Assembly (NCBI GenBank): GCA_963695805.1
Contig: CAVOHV010000007.1
Span: 77,874-141,873 of the forward strand
Direction of reading: 5' to 3'
DNA from: DASUPK01 sp963695805
Lineage (GTDB): Bacteria; Actinomycetota; Thermoleophilia; Solirubrobacterales; 70-9
Length of the DNA: 64,000 bases
The notes beneath the pieces were generated by a model. The model saw nothing but the letters and a program-made list of their open reading frames with translations. It had not been told where the DNA came from and did no database searches. Positions 42,419-52,073 of the stretch are shown here, piece by piece. The position numbers and the translations under genes were made by a program. The first letter of the stretch is position 1; each line of letters begins with the position of its first letter.

Positions 42419-42461
42419 AACGGGTTGCTCCTCGGCTACGCCTGCGGGGCACCCTCGCATC
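42419..42461 (-). repeat. Dispersed 43-base hairpin repeat, copy C
   Basis: Full unit in minus orientation, filling the gap between the lhr stop and the nei start. The lhr TGA overlaps its first two bases (TGATGCGAG, as at polX), and its other end lies two bases from the nei ATG. 41 of 43 bases match copy A. Confidence 0.88.
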
Positions 42462-45400
42462 AGGCCACGAGCTTGCGCGGCTGGCGGCGGAAGCCGGCTT
42501 CGACCAGTGCCGCCTCCATGCCGGTGCCGATCACCGGCTCACCGTCCACGCGCTCGATCGCGAGCTTCTCGATCTGGCCGGCTTGCGCCGCCTCGGCCAG
42601 CGCCGCAAGGCACTCGATCAGCTCGCCGTCGTCGATCCTCTGCAGGCGGAGGATTCCCTTGCCGCCGCGCTCGACGTAGAGCAGCGGCTCTCCGTCCCGC
42701 TGCATCACGTAGGCGCCGGCTGTCCGTGCGGGGCGGCGCTGGCCCTCGAGCTTCGGCCAGGAGAGGGTCGCCCCATATGGGTTGGCGGGGTCGGTCGCGG
42801 CCAGGACCTGGAGTGAGCCGTCGGCTCGGGGCAGGCTGCGGAGCCGCTCCACCGCTCCGGGGAGGGCGAACTGTGCCCCACCCAGGCCCTCGACGAAGTA
42901 GCCGCGCCTCGCGGTTCCGAGCAGCTCGAGGTTCTGGAGCTCGCCGTAGATGGAGGCGAAGCCACCGGGGATTCCCTCGGCGATCGCCGTCTCGCGCGTG
43001 ACGATTCCATGGCGCTCGAGCATCAGCTCCGCCAGTGCGCGCACCCGCGGGCCGGCGGAGGGAGCCTCGGCGAAGAGCGACGCGGTGAGCGACCAGCGCC
43101 CGAGCACCGTCCCGGAGGCCGCTGCGCGGCGGCGGGCGAAACGGCGCCCGCCGCGTTCGCTCCGCTGGGCCGCCCGAAGACGCGGCGCCCGCAGTGGGGC
43201 GAAGGCGTCGTTGGTCACCTCGCCCGACCAGGCCAGGTCCCAGAGCGCCTCGTGAAGCTCCTCGGCGGATCCGTCGAGGTCAATCAGGTCGAGCCAGAAG
43301 CAGGGGCCCTGGGCGAGCCGCTGGCGGATCGCATCGTGGATCTCGCCCTCCGGCCGATCGAGCTTCACGTTGCCCGCCGGTGGGCCGGCGAGCCTCACGT
43401 CCTCGCGGAAGTAGAGAGCGACCTTTCCGTCGTTGCGCCCCAGGGCGCCGGCGCCGACCCAGACCAGCTCGCCGCTCGTGCAGAGCTCGTCGAGCCAGGT
43501 GGGGCTATAGGAGCCGAGTCGCCTGGGCAGGACGTCGCGCTCCCAGGTCTTCGGCGTCAGAGCGACGCCCTGCAGCGAGATGAGCGCCTCGCGGAGGCGA
43601 TCGGGCCCGGCGCCGGAGCGCCCGTGCGCGTCGACGTTCTGCCAGCTCGGCAGGAAGCGGGCTAGCTCGCGCGGATCGGTGGCCTCGACCTCCTTACGCA
43701 GCCTGGCGAGACTGGCCCGGCGCAGCCGGCGCAGCACGTCTGCCTCGCACCACTCGCGCGCGGTTCCCCCGGGGAGGAGCTCGCCCCGCACGACATTGCC
43801 GGATCGCTCCAGCTCCTTCAGGGCCGAGCTCGGGTCCACGCCGTAGCGGTCGGCGAGCTGGCGGGTCGGGAAGGGAACGTGCGTGGCCGCGTAGCGGCGG
43901 ACAAGCGACGCGAGCGCGTCCTCCACCGGCTCGAGGAAGCTCTCGGGGAGGCCCGCCGGGGGCGGGACGCCGAGCGCGTCGCGGTAGAGGCCCGCGTCCT
44001 CGGCCGCTATGTAGCGCTCCTCGCCGGCGATCCTGACGACCGCGGCCCGGCGCTCCTTGACCAGCTTGTCGAGCATGGACTTTGCGGAGTAGCCCTCCTC
44101 GGTTCGCTGCTCGCACTCCTCCTCGGTCAGGTCGCCGAGTCGTCGCAGGATCTGCTGTAGCCCGTCGCGGTCCTTCGCCTTGCCCACCTCGGTCAGCTGC
44201 TGAAGCTGTTCCGCGACCTCCTCCAGCGCCTCCGGGTCGATCAGCTCACGAAGCTCCTCCTGGCCGAGCAGCTCGGCCAGCAGATCCCGGTCGAGGGCGA
44301 GGGCCGCGGCACGGCGCTCCGCGTTGGGGGTGTCGCCCTCGTACATGTAGGTGGCGACGTAGTCGAAGAGCAGCGAGGAGGCGAAGGGCGAGGCCGTCGG
44401 CGTCTCGACCTCGACCATCGTGATCTTGCGGGAGTGCAGGTCGCGGAGCAGCTCCTTCAGCGCCGGCAGGTCGAGGACGTCCCGCATCACCTCGCGGTAG
44501 GTCTCGAGGATCACCGGGAAGCGGGGGAAGTCGCGGGCTACCTCGAGCAGACTCTGCGACTTGAGGCGCTGCTGCCAGAGCGGGGTGCGCTTCCCCGGCC
44601 AGGCGCGCGGGATGAGCAGGGAGCGCGCAGCGTTTTCGCGGAAGCGGGCGCCGAACAGAGCCGAGCCCGAGAGCTCGCGGATCACCAGGTCCTCGATCTC
44701 GTCGGGCTCGATCATCACGAGGTCGGCGGGCGGCGGCTCGTCGGCGTCAGGCAGGTGGATGACGATTCCGTCGTCGGACCAGATCGCGTCGGCCTCGAGG
44801 TCGCGGTCGTCGCGGATCTTTGCCGAGAGGGCGAGGCCCCACGCGGCATGGACCCGGCCACCCCAGGGGGAAAGGACGCAGAGGCGCCAGTCGCCGATCT
44901 CATCCCGGAAGCGCTCGACGACGATCGCCTCGTCTGACGGGACCACGCGGGTGGCGGCCTGCTGCTCGGTCAGGTAGTTGACGAGATTCTGTGCGGCGAG
45001 CTTGTCCAGGTCGTTCTCCTTGGCGAGCTTCTTCGGATCGGCGTTCACCGCCTCCCGCGAGAAGGCGCCGATCGCCTTGCCGAGCTCGGCTGGACGGCCG
45101 ATGCCGTCGCCGCGCCAGAACGGGACGGCGCCGGGTGTGCCGGGGGCGGGGGTGACGATCACCCGGTCGCGGGTGATCTCCTCGATTCGCCAGGTGCTGG
45201 CACCGAGCAGGAAGGTCTGGCCGGGCCGGGCCTCGTAGACCATCTCCTCGTCGAGCTCGCCGACGCGGCGTCCGTCGGGGAGATGAACGCCATAGAGACC
45301 GCGGTCGGGAATCGTCCCCGCGTTGGCGACCGCGAGCTGGCGGGCGCCGGGCCGGCCGCGCATCGTCCCCTTGGTCCGGTCCCAGACGATCCGCGGCCGG

Positions 45401-46998
45401 AGCTCCGCGAAGCGCTCGGACGGGTAGCGGCCGTCGAGCATGTCGAGAACGTTTTCGAGCTGCTCTCGCGAGATCTCGGCGAAGGGCTGCGCGGAGCGGA
45501 CCAGCCGATCCACCTCGTCGATCTCCCACTCGTCGAGCGCGGCCATCGAGACGAGATGCTGGGCCAGCACGTCGAGCGGGTTCTGCGGGATGACGGTCTC
45601 CTCGATCTCGCCGGTGCGCATCCGGCGGGCGACCACGGCGCACTCGAGCAGGTCGGCCCGGAACTTGGGAAAGATCCGCCCCTTCGAGACCTCGCCCAGC
45701 GTGTGGCCGGCGCGGCCCACTCGCTGCAGCCCCCTGGTCACCGACTTCGGCGACTCGACCTGGATGACGAGGTCCACGGCGCCCATGTCGATGCCGAGCT
45801 CGAGCGAGGAGGTGGCGACCAGGCAGGGCAGCTCACCCGACTTGAGCAGCTCCTCGACCAGCGCCCGCTCCTCGTGGGAGAGCGAGCCGTGGTGTGCCCG
45901 TGCGATCTCGGGCGGCGCTTTGTTTCCGTTCTTCGTGTTGCCGGCGTGCTCGGTGGCCGGCAGCTCCACATCCATCTCACGGGTCGCGCTGTCGCGCGCC
46001 CTCGCATCATCGTTGTGCATCTCGTTGAGGCGCTTGGCGATTCGCTCGGCCGCGCGCCGGTTGTTGACGAAGACGATGGTCGAGTTGTGCTCGCGGACCA
46101 GCCGCAGCAGCTCGGGATAGATCGCGGGCCAGATCGAGCGGGTTTTGGTGGCGGGGTTGAGCGACGCCTCGATCGGGCCGGGGTCGATGCGCTCCGGGGA
46201 ATGCTCGAGATTCGGGGGCGGGGTCTCGCCGGTGTCGGCCCCGTCGCGGCGCTTGTTGCCGAGTGGGCTCGGCTCGACCATGTCCTCGACCGGGACGACG
46301 ATCTCGAGGTCGAGCTGCTTGGGCTCCGAGGCGTCGACGATCTCGCAGTCGCGCCCGGCACCCACCAGGAACTGGCCGATCCGCTCCAGGGGCCGCTGCG
46401 TCGCGGAGAGCCCGATCCGCTGGATGGGCTGGTCGGCCGTCAGGTGATCGAGGCGCTCCATGGTCAGCGCCAGATGCGAGCCCCTCTTAGAGGGAGCCAC
46501 GGCGTGAATTTCGTCGACGATCACCGCCTCGACGCCGGTGAGGATCTCGCGGGCCTGCGAGCTGATCATCAAATAGAGGGACTCGGGCGTCGTAATCAGG
46601 ATGTCCGGCGGCTCGCGACGCATGGCCCGCCGCTCGGACTGGGGCGTGTCGCCGGTGCGCAGCGCGACCGAGATGGGCGCGCCGATTCCCTGCAGCGGAG
46701 CCCGCAGATTGCGCTCGATGTCGTAGGAGAGGGCCTTGAGGGGCGAGATGTAGACGATTCGCACACCCGAGCCCAGCCGATCGGGCTCGCGGGCGAGGCG
46801 GTCGATTCCCCAGAGGAAGGCCGCCAGTGTCTTTCCCGACCCAGTCGGGGCGCAGATCAGCGTGTGCCCGCCCGAGGCGATCGCGGGCCAGCCGGCGGCC
46901 TGGGCGGGGGTCGGAGCCTCGAATGAAGCCTGAAACCACCTCTGAACAGGCTCGGAGAAGGGCCCCAGGGGTGACTCTTGGGTCGCGGACGTACTCAT
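42460..46998 (-). CDS. lhr: Lhr-type large ATP-dependent helicase
   Basis: 1512 residues from ATG 46998 (an ATG two codons earlier exists). Core helicase: ICAPTGSGKTLAAFLWGID (Walker A), VIVDEIHAVAPSKRGSHLAL (DEIH), GLSATQRPLERIGQFL, and QRVGRAGHTLGEVSKG (motif VI). A winged-helix part and the long Lhr C-terminal domain follow, ending YVMQRDGEPLLYVERGGKGI. Full family length of about 1500. Lhr is a 3'-5' translocase with DNA-repair roles, and the C-terminal part can carry uracil-DNA glycosylase activity in some homologs. Co-directional nei fits a repair module. Confidence 0.93.
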   Translation of the reverse strand: MSTSATQESPLGPFSEPVQRWFQASFEAPTPAQAAGWPAIASGGHTLICAPTGSGKTLAAFLWGIDRLAREPDRLGSGVRIVYISPLKALSYDIERNLRAPLQGIGAPISVALRTGDTPQSERRAMRREPPDILITTPESLYLMISSQAREILTGVEAVIVDEIHAVAPSKRGSHLALTMERLDHLTADQPIQRIGLSATQRPLERIGQFLVGAGRDCEIVDASEPKQLDLEIVVPVEDMVEPSPLGNKRRDGADTGETPPPNLEHSPERIDPGPIEASLNPATKTRSIWPAIYPELLRLVREHNSTIVFVNNRRAAERIAKRLNEMHNDDARARDSATREMDVELPATEHAGNTKNGNKAPPEIARAHHGSLSHEERALVEELLKSGELPCLVATSSLELGIDMGAVDLVIQVESPKSVTRGLQRVGRAGHTLGEVSKGRIFPKFRADLLECAVVARRMRTGEIEETVIPQNPLDVLAQHLVSMAALDEWEIDEVDRLVRSAQPFAEISREQLENVLDMLDGRYPSERFAELRPRIVWDRTKGTMRGRPGARQLAVANAGTIPDRGLYGVHLPDGRRVGELDEEMVYEARPGQTFLLGASTWRIEEITRDRVIVTPAPGTPGAVPFWRGDGIGRPAELGKAIGAFSREAVNADPKKLAKENDLDKLAAQNLVNYLTEQQAATRVVPSDEAIVVERFRDEIGDWRLCVLSPWGGRVHAAWGLALSAKIRDDRDLEADAIWSDDGIVIHLPDADEPPPADLVMIEPDEIEDLVIRELSGSALFGARFRENAARSLLIPRAWPGKRTPLWQQRLKSQSLLEVARDFPRFPVILETYREVMRDVLDLPALKELLRDLHSRKITMVEVETPTASPFASSLLFDYVATYMYEGDTPNAERRAAALALDRDLLAELLGQEELRELIDPEALEEVAEQLQQLTEVGKAKDRDGLQQILRRLGDLTEEECEQRTEEGYSAKSMLDKLVKERRAAVVRIAGEERYIAAEDAGLYRDALGVPPPAGLPESFLEPVEDALASLVRRYAATHVPFPTRQLADRYGVDPSSALKELERSGNVVRGELLPGGTAREWCEADVLRRLRRASLARLRKEVEATDPRELARFLPSWQNVDAHGRSGAGPDRLREALISLQGVALTPKTWERDVLPRRLGSYSPTWLDELCTSGELVWVGAGALGRNDGKVALYFREDVRLAGPPAGNVKLDRPEGEIHDAIRQRLAQGPCFWLDLIDLDGSAEELHEALWDLAWSGEVTNDAFAPLRAPRLRAAQRSERGGRRFARRRAAASGTVLGRWSLTASLFAEAPSAGPRVRALAELMLERHGIVTRETAIAEGIPGGFASIYGELQNLELLGTARRGYFVEGLGGAQFALPGAVERLRSLPRADGSLQVLAATDPANPYGATLSWPKLEGQRRPARTAGAYVMQRDGEPLLYVERGGKGILRLQRIDDGELIECLAALAEAAQAGQIEKLAIERVDGEPVIGTGMEAALVEAGFRRQPRKLVA

Positions 46999-47042
46999 GG
47001 CCAACCTACTGACCTTACCGACCGTCCCACCCGGGCTGGGCG

Positions 47043-47080
47043 TGGCGCCTTTCCAACCTAGATGGGTCGGAAAGGCGCCA
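47043..47080 (-). terminator. Hairpin between MMPL and lhr genes
   Basis: TGGCGCCTTTCC (47043-47054) and GGAAAGGCGCCA (47069-47080) form a perfect 12-base stem with a 14-base loop that can add an ACC/GGT pairing. It lies 13 bases after the MMPL stop and upstream of lhr; most likely the MMPL terminator. Confidence 0.65.
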
Positions 47081-47092
47081 AGTATCAGTCCG

Positions 47093-49258
47093 CTACGCGC
47101 GGCCCTCGGCGCCGGCGGGGGCCACCCGCTCGACGTCCAGGCTGGGCAGCCGCCGCTCCAGCCAGCTCGGGATCCACCAGTTCCACTTCCCGAGCAGCGA
47201 CATCACCGCCGGTACGAGGACCATCCGGACCAGGGTGGCGTCGAGGAAGATCGCCGACGCGAGGCCGATCCCGAACAGCTTCAGGAAGACCTCGTTCGAG
47301 GTGACGAAGGAGAGGAAGACGACGACCATGATTGCCGCGGCCGCCGTGATCACCCTCGCCGTCTTGGCGAGACCGTCCGCGACCGCGCGGCGGGTGTTGC
47401 CGTCCTTCAGATACTCCTCGCGAATCCGGGAGATCAGGAAGACCTCGTAGTCCATCGAGAGGCCGAAGAGGATCGCGAACATCATCACCGGCATGAACGG
47501 TGCGATCGGGACCTCGTGGTCGATCCCGATCAGGTTGCTCAGTCCGCCGCCGTTCGCGGCCAGCGTCATCACGCCGTACGCGGCGCTTACCGAGAGCAGG
47601 TTCATGATCCCCGCCTTCAGCGAGATCACCGGCGAGTGGAAGGCGACCAGCAGGAGCAGGAAGGAGAGTCCGACCACGCCCGCGATGAACAGCGGCATGC
47701 GGCCCTTCATGAACTCGGACTGGTCCTCGAGCGCCGCGGTCACGCCGCCGACCTGGACGTCGATCGCGGTGCCCTCGAATTGGCCCGGGACGACGTCATC
47801 GCGCATATGCCTGACGAGGTCCTCGGTGGCCTCGTCCTGCGGCGAGGTCTTCGGGATCACGGTGATCAGGGCGGCGTCGCCGGCCTGGTTGATCCGCGGC
47901 GGGACCACGAAAGCGACGTCCGGGGTGCTTCGCAGCGTGTCCGCGAAGGCGGCGATCTGGGACTTCGCCTCAGGGGTGGGCGGAATCTTCGCCGCGACCT
48001 GAATCGGGCCGTTGGTCCCGGGTCCGAAGCCCTCGGTGTTCAGGTCGTAGGCCTGACGCGTCATGCTGTCGGGCGGATCGTTGCCCGCGTCCGGGAAGCC
48101 GAGGCGCATGCCCAGGGCCGGCGCCGCCAGCGCGAGCAGGATCACCAGCGCGCCGATCGCGAACGGCCAAGGCCGCCGCTGCACGATGTGGCTCCAGCGC
48201 GCAGCGGGCGACTCGCCCGCGGCATTGTTGGCCTCCGTCCTCAGCGCGCGGCCCAGGAATGGAATGCGGAGCCTGTCGACCCTCGGCCCCAGATATGAGA
48301 GGAAGGCGGGCAGCAGCGTGATCGAGGCAAGCATCATTGTGAGCACCGCCAGGGAGGTCGCGATCGCGACCCCATACATGTAGCTGAGCCCGGTCAGAAT
48401 CAGACCGAGCACCGCGATCACGACAGTGCAGCCGGCGATCAGCACGCTGCGCCCGGCCGTCGTGACGGCCTCGACCACCGCGTCGTGGCGATCCTTGCCG
48501 TCCTTCATCGCCGAGCGGAAACGGGTGAGAACGAGGAGCGAGTAGTCGATGCCCACGCCGATCCCGATCAGGCCGGAGACGGCGGTGGTCCAGTCGGGCA
48601 CGTCGATCACGTTTGCCAGCAGAGGGATGAGGCCGGCCGAGGAGATACCGAGACCGACCAGGGCGATGCCAAGGGGTAGCCCGGCCGCGACGATAGAGCC
48701 GAAGGCGATCAGCAGCACGATCGCGGCACCGAGGAACCCGTAGCCCTCCGGACTCGACTGGGACTGCGCAGCGTAGATCGGATCCCCGCCGAGCTTGAGC
48801 TCGAGCCCGTTGGCGTCGTTGTCATTGGCCGCATTGATCAGCTGCTTGCCCTGGTCCTTCGTGACCTCCCAGCCGGGAACGGTCATCGGAAGCGTGGCTG
48901 TCGCGATTTGCCGATTCTGAGAGAGGCGGATCGGCGTGTGAGCGGCGATGTGCTCCACCTTCTCGGCCTGGGCGAAGAAAGGCTGCAGTCGCTGGGTCGC
49001 CTCCGCCTGGCTCGCGAAGCCGCCCGGGTCCTTCGCGACCACGAAGACCTCCTGTCCGGAGTAGCCGGCGAAGCGCTGCTCGGTGATGTCGCTGGCGGCC
49101 TTCGACTCCGAACCGGGGGTGTCGTAGTCGGCCTGGAACTCTCCGGCGAGCGAGGAGCCGACACCGATGATCACGACCATGGCCACGATCCAAAGCAGGA
49201 CCACGCGACCGCGGCGGCGGTATGCGATGTCGGCGAGACGGGTAAGGCGACTGGTCAT
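47093..49258 (-). CDS. MMPL/RND-type transporter
   Basis: 721 residues with 12 predicted membrane helices in two halves, each with a large extracellular loop after the first helix. VVLLWIVAMVVIIGVGSSLAGEFQADYDTPGSES starts the first half. IGIGVGIDYSLLVLTRFR and LFGLSMDYEVFLISRIREEYL are the conserved GxxxDY segments of MMPL helices 4 and 10. Such proteins export lipids, siderophores or drugs. There is no lipid-biosynthesis neighbour. Direct repeats upstream may be regulatory. Confidence 0.9.
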   Translation of the reverse strand: MTSRLTRLADIAYRRRGRVVLLWIVAMVVIIGVGSSLAGEFQADYDTPGSESKAASDITEQRFAGYSGQEVFVVAKDPGGFASQAEATQRLQPFFAQAEKVEHIAAHTPIRLSQNRQIATATLPMTVPGWEVTKDQGKQLINAANDNDANGLELKLGGDPIYAAQSQSSPEGYGFLGAAIVLLIAFGSIVAAGLPLGIALVGLGISSAGLIPLLANVIDVPDWTTAVSGLIGIGVGIDYSLLVLTRFRSAMKDGKDRHDAVVEAVTTAGRSVLIAGCTVVIAVLGLILTGLSYMYGVAIATSLAVLTMMLASITLLPAFLSYLGPRVDRLRIPFLGRALRTEANNAAGESPAARWSHIVQRRPWPFAIGALVILLALAAPALGMRLGFPDAGNDPPDSMTRQAYDLNTEGFGPGTNGPIQVAAKIPPTPEAKSQIAAFADTLRSTPDVAFVVPPRINQAGDAALITVIPKTSPQDEATEDLVRHMRDDVVPGQFEGTAIDVQVGGVTAALEDQSEFMKGRMPLFIAGVVGLSFLLLLVAFHSPVISLKAGIMNLLSVSAAYGVMTLAANGGGLSNLIGIDHEVPIAPFMPVMMFAILFGLSMDYEVFLISRIREEYLKDGNTRRAVADGLAKTARVITAAAAIMVVVFLSFVTSNEVFLKLFGIGLASAIFLDATLVRMVLVPAVMSLLGKWNWWIPSWLERRLPSLDVERVAPAGAEGRA

Positions 49259-49393
49259 GCGGAACTTCCCCCTTCCTGCGAGCTCACTCCCGAGCCCGGG
49301 TCGATTTGAAGGCGCGTTCTAGCAATCACGGTGCGGTGGGTGTTCTCGAAACATGCTGAGTTCGGTGTCTCGTTTCTGCGACCTCCGTCACTG

Positions 49394-49421
49394 AGACGTG
49401 ACAGAACTCTTAGACGTGACA
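49394..49421. promoter_or_regulatory. Direct repeats upstream of MMPL gene
   Basis: AGACGTGACA occurs at 49394-49403 and 49412-49421, 18 bases apart, in the 228-base gap between rmlC and the MMPL start. The rest of the gap holds no gene. Direct repeats at this spacing may be binding sites for a regulator or two-component response regulator. Confidence 0.4.
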
Positions 49422-49486
49422 CAGCGCGAAAACTCATCGGTCGCGACGATGCCAGCCGAGGCCGGCATGGTCCATTGGGGATTGCC

Positions 49487-50044
49487 CTAACCGGACCCCA
49501 GGCCCGAACCCGAAGCCGCCAGGTCCGCCAAGGACGGAGCGTTCCGGTCTCGATCGGAGAGGAGCGGGTCCGTGATCGGCCAGTGGACCGCCACCTCCGG
49601 GTCGTCCCAGGCGATCCCGCTCTCGAGGTCGGGGTCGTGATAGCTGGACAGCCTGTAGATGACGTCGGCCTCGGCGGAGAGGACGCAGAAGCCGTGGCCG
49701 AACCCATCCGGGATGAAGAGCTGGCGATGCTCGACGTCGTCGAGGTCGTACCCCTCCCAGCGCTTGTAGGTGGGGGAGTCCGGCCGGAGATCCACCGCGA
49801 CGTCGAAGATCCGGCCGCGGGCACAACGAACCAGCTTCGCCTGGCCGCGCTGGAAGTGAAGCCCGCGCAGCACCCGGGCGGAGGACCGGCTGTGGTTCTC
49901 CTGGACGAAGTCGACGTCGATCCCCACGAGCTTCATCGCCTCGGCCCGGTAAGTCTCGACCAGGAAGCCGCGCTCGTCGCCGTGGACGTCCGGCTCGATG
50001 AACACGACCCCGTCGATCTCCGTGGGCAGGCGGCGGAAGCTCAT
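49487..50044 (-). CDS. rmlC: dTDP-4-dehydrorhamnose 3,5-epimerase
   Basis: 185 residues from ATG 50044. VLRGLHFQ carries the catalytic His, and VIYRLSSYHDPDLESGIAWDDP is the RmlC active-site and C-terminal block; GDERGFLVETYR is the N-terminal family motif. Last gene of the rmlADBC operon, overlapping rmlB by four bases. Third enzyme of dTDP-L-rhamnose synthesis. Confidence 0.94.
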   Translation of the reverse strand: MSFRRLPTEIDGVVFIEPDVHGDERGFLVETYRAEAMKLVGIDVDFVQENHSRSSARVLRGLHFQRGQAKLVRCARGRIFDVAVDLRPDSPTYKRWEGYDLDDVEHRQLFIPDGFGHGFCVLSAEADVIYRLSSYHDPDLESGIAWDDPEVAVHWPITDPLLSDRDRNAPSLADLAASGSGLGSG

Positions 50045-51048
50045 TGGCCGGCCCCCAGGGTCCTGCCGTACTGGCGCTCGTAGTAGTCCCGGTACTCGCC
50101 GGAGCGGATCGGCTCCCACCAGGACTTGTTCTCGCGGTACCAGCTGACGGTGCGCTCGATGCCCTCCTCGAAGTGAACCTGCGCGCCCCAGCCGAGCGCC
50201 TCGAGCCGCGTCGCGGAGAGCGAGTAGCGGCGGTCGTGCCCGGGCCGGTCGGTGACGTAGGAGATCAGCGAGTCGTCCCGGGCGGTCAGGGCGAGGATTC
50301 TTCTGACCACCTCGAGGTTCGAGAGCTCGTCGGGACCGCCGACGTTGTAGATCTGGCCAGGCTCGCCCCGCTCGAGGACGGCGTCGACCGCTCCGCAGCA
50401 GTCATCCACGTAGAGCCAGTTCCGTACCTGCATCCCGTCGCCGTAGACGGGCAACGGATCGCCGGCGAGGGCGTTGAGGATGCAGAGGGGGATCAGCTTC
50501 TCAGGGTGCTGGCGCGGGCCGTAGTTGTTCGAGGCGCGGATGATCAGCGCCTCGGCGCCGTAGGTCCGGGCGAAGGCCGAGACGAGCAGGTCGCCCCCCG
50601 CCTTCGAGGCCGAGTAGGGGGAGGAGGGGTTGAGGGGAGACTCCTCGGTCGCGGAGCCCAGCTCGAAGTCGCCGTAGACCTCGTCGGTCGAGACCTGCAG
50701 GTGGCGAACGCCGACGTCGCGGGCAGCCTCCAGCAGCACGTAGGTGCCGTAGACGTCGGTCGTGATGAACTCGCCGGGCGCCTCGATCGAGCGGTCGACG
50801 TGCGACTCGGCCGCGAAGTTGACGACCGCACCACAGCCCTCGATGGCCGCCCTGACGGCGTCGCGGTCGGCGATGTCGGCCTCGACGAGCTCCCAGCGCT
50901 CCTCGGGGAGGCCGTCGAGGTTCTCGTGACGGCCGGCGTAGGTGAGCTTGTCGAGCACCCGCACGGTGTCGTCGGGGTGGCCGTCCAGGCGGCGGCGCAC
51001 GTAGTTCGAGCCGATGAAGCCGGCGCCCCCCGCGACCAGCAGCCTCAT
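50041..51048 (-). CDS. rmlB: dTDP-glucose 4,6-dehydratase
   Basis: 335 residues. LLVAGGAGFIGSNYVRRRL (NAD site), VNFAAESHVDRSIEAP, STDEVYGDF and SPYSASKAGGDLLV (YxxxK) are all RmlB-specific. Then YGPRQHPEKLIPLCILNAL. Second step of dTDP-rhamnose synthesis. Overlaps both neighbours by four bases. Confidence 0.96.
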   Translation of the reverse strand: MRLLVAGGAGFIGSNYVRRRLDGHPDDTVRVLDKLTYAGRHENLDGLPEERWELVEADIADRDAVRAAIEGCGAVVNFAAESHVDRSIEAPGEFITTDVYGTYVLLEAARDVGVRHLQVSTDEVYGDFELGSATEESPLNPSSPYSASKAGGDLLVSAFARTYGAEALIIRASNNYGPRQHPEKLIPLCILNALAGDPLPVYGDGMQVRNWLYVDDCCGAVDAVLERGEPGQIYNVGGPDELSNLEVVRRILALTARDDSLISYVTDRPGHDRRYSLSATRLEALGWGAQVHFEEGIERTVSWYRENKSWWEPIRSGEYRDYYERQYGRTLGAGQ

Positions 51049-52073
51049 GCCGCGTCCGCTCCCTTGTCCGCCCCGTCTGACCCGTCCTCCCAGGTCACGT
51101 CCTCGAGGGGGAGCTCGCTCTCACCGGTGATCTCCTCGCCGTCCGCCTGGCGCTCCTCGCGCTCGCGGGCGGTCCAGTCGAGCATCGGCTGGCGCCGTGA
51201 GGCACTCGAACGCTGGCGGCGCAGAGGCTCCTCCGCCTCGACGTGGCCGCGGCGGGCCAGGTAGTCGGAGAGGCCTCGCTGCCAGGGCGGCAGGTTGATC
51301 GGAGTTGAGCGGCGGCTCACCAGCACCGAGTTGGCGGGGCGCTTCGCCGGCCGCTCCATCATGTCCGTGGTCGTCGCCATGACCCGCGTCACGACCTCGG
51401 CCTGCCTGAAGATCTCCAGCGCGAACTCGTACCAGGAGCAGCTGCCCTCTCCCGCCATGTGGTGGATGCCGTAGGCAGCGCTGTCGACCAGGCGCAGCAG
51501 CCCGACCGCCAGGTGGCCCGTGTAGGTGGGGCAGCCGACCTGGTCGTGGACCACGACCACCGGACCACCACCCTGGCCGAGGCGCAGCATGGTCTCAACG
51601 AAGTTCCCGCCGTGCGGGCCGAAGAGCCAAGAGGTGCGGACGATGAAGCTCTGCCCGTTGACCAGCGCCGTGGCCCGCTCGCCGGCGAGCTTGGTGCGCC
51701 CGTACGCGTTGATCGGATCGGGATCGTCCGATTCGCCGTAGGCCCCGCCCTCGCCGTTGAAGACGTAGTCGGTCGAGGGGTAGATGACCTTGGCGGACAC
51801 CTTCGCCGCCGCGTCGGCGACGAAGCCGGCGCCCTGCCCGTTGACAAGCGACGCCTCCCGCTCCGACTCCTCGGCGCTGTCGACGCCGGTCCAGGCCGCG
51901 CAGTTGATCACGGCCCCGGGCCGCTCTCGCGTGATCATCCTCTCGACCCTCGCCGGGTCCGTGACATCGAGGTCGTCATGGGTCATCGCGATCACCTGGT
52001 GACGCATGTCCCCGGCGACCCGGACCACGTCCTGACCCAGCATCCCGTTTGCCCCCGTGACCAGGACCCTCAT
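51045..52073 (-). CDS. rmlD: dTDP-4-dehydrorhamnose reductase with C-terminal extension
   Basis: 342 residues. LVTGANGMLGQDV, INCAAWTGVDSAEE, YPSTDYVFNGEGG, YGRTKLAGE (YxxxK) and RTSWLFGPHGGNF identify RmlD. The catalytic domain ends near residue 285; the last 55 or so residues are hydrophilic, starting SSASRRQPMLDWTARE and ending in an acidic stretch, and are not part of normal RmlD. Four-base overlaps with rmlA and rmlB. Confidence 0.93.
   Translation of the reverse strand: MRVLVTGANGMLGQDVVRVAGDMRHQVIAMTHDDLDVTDPARVERMITRERPGAVINCAAWTGVDSAEESEREASLVNGQGAGFVADAAAKVSAKVIYPSTDYVFNGEGGAYGESDDPDPINAYGRTKLAGERATALVNGQSFIVRTSWLFGPHGGNFVETMLRLGQGGGPVVVVHDQVGCPTYTGHLAVGLLRLVDSAAYGIHHMAGEGSCSWYEFALEIFRQAEVVTRVMATTTDMMERPAKRPANSVLVSRRSTPINLPPWQRGLSDYLARRGHVEAEEPLRRQRSSASRRQPMLDWTAREREERQADGEEITGESELPLEDVTWEDGSDGADKGADAA

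Noticed and set aside
45283..46926. 547-codon frame antisense to lhr
   Set aside because: Composition is that of a reverse-complement shadow.
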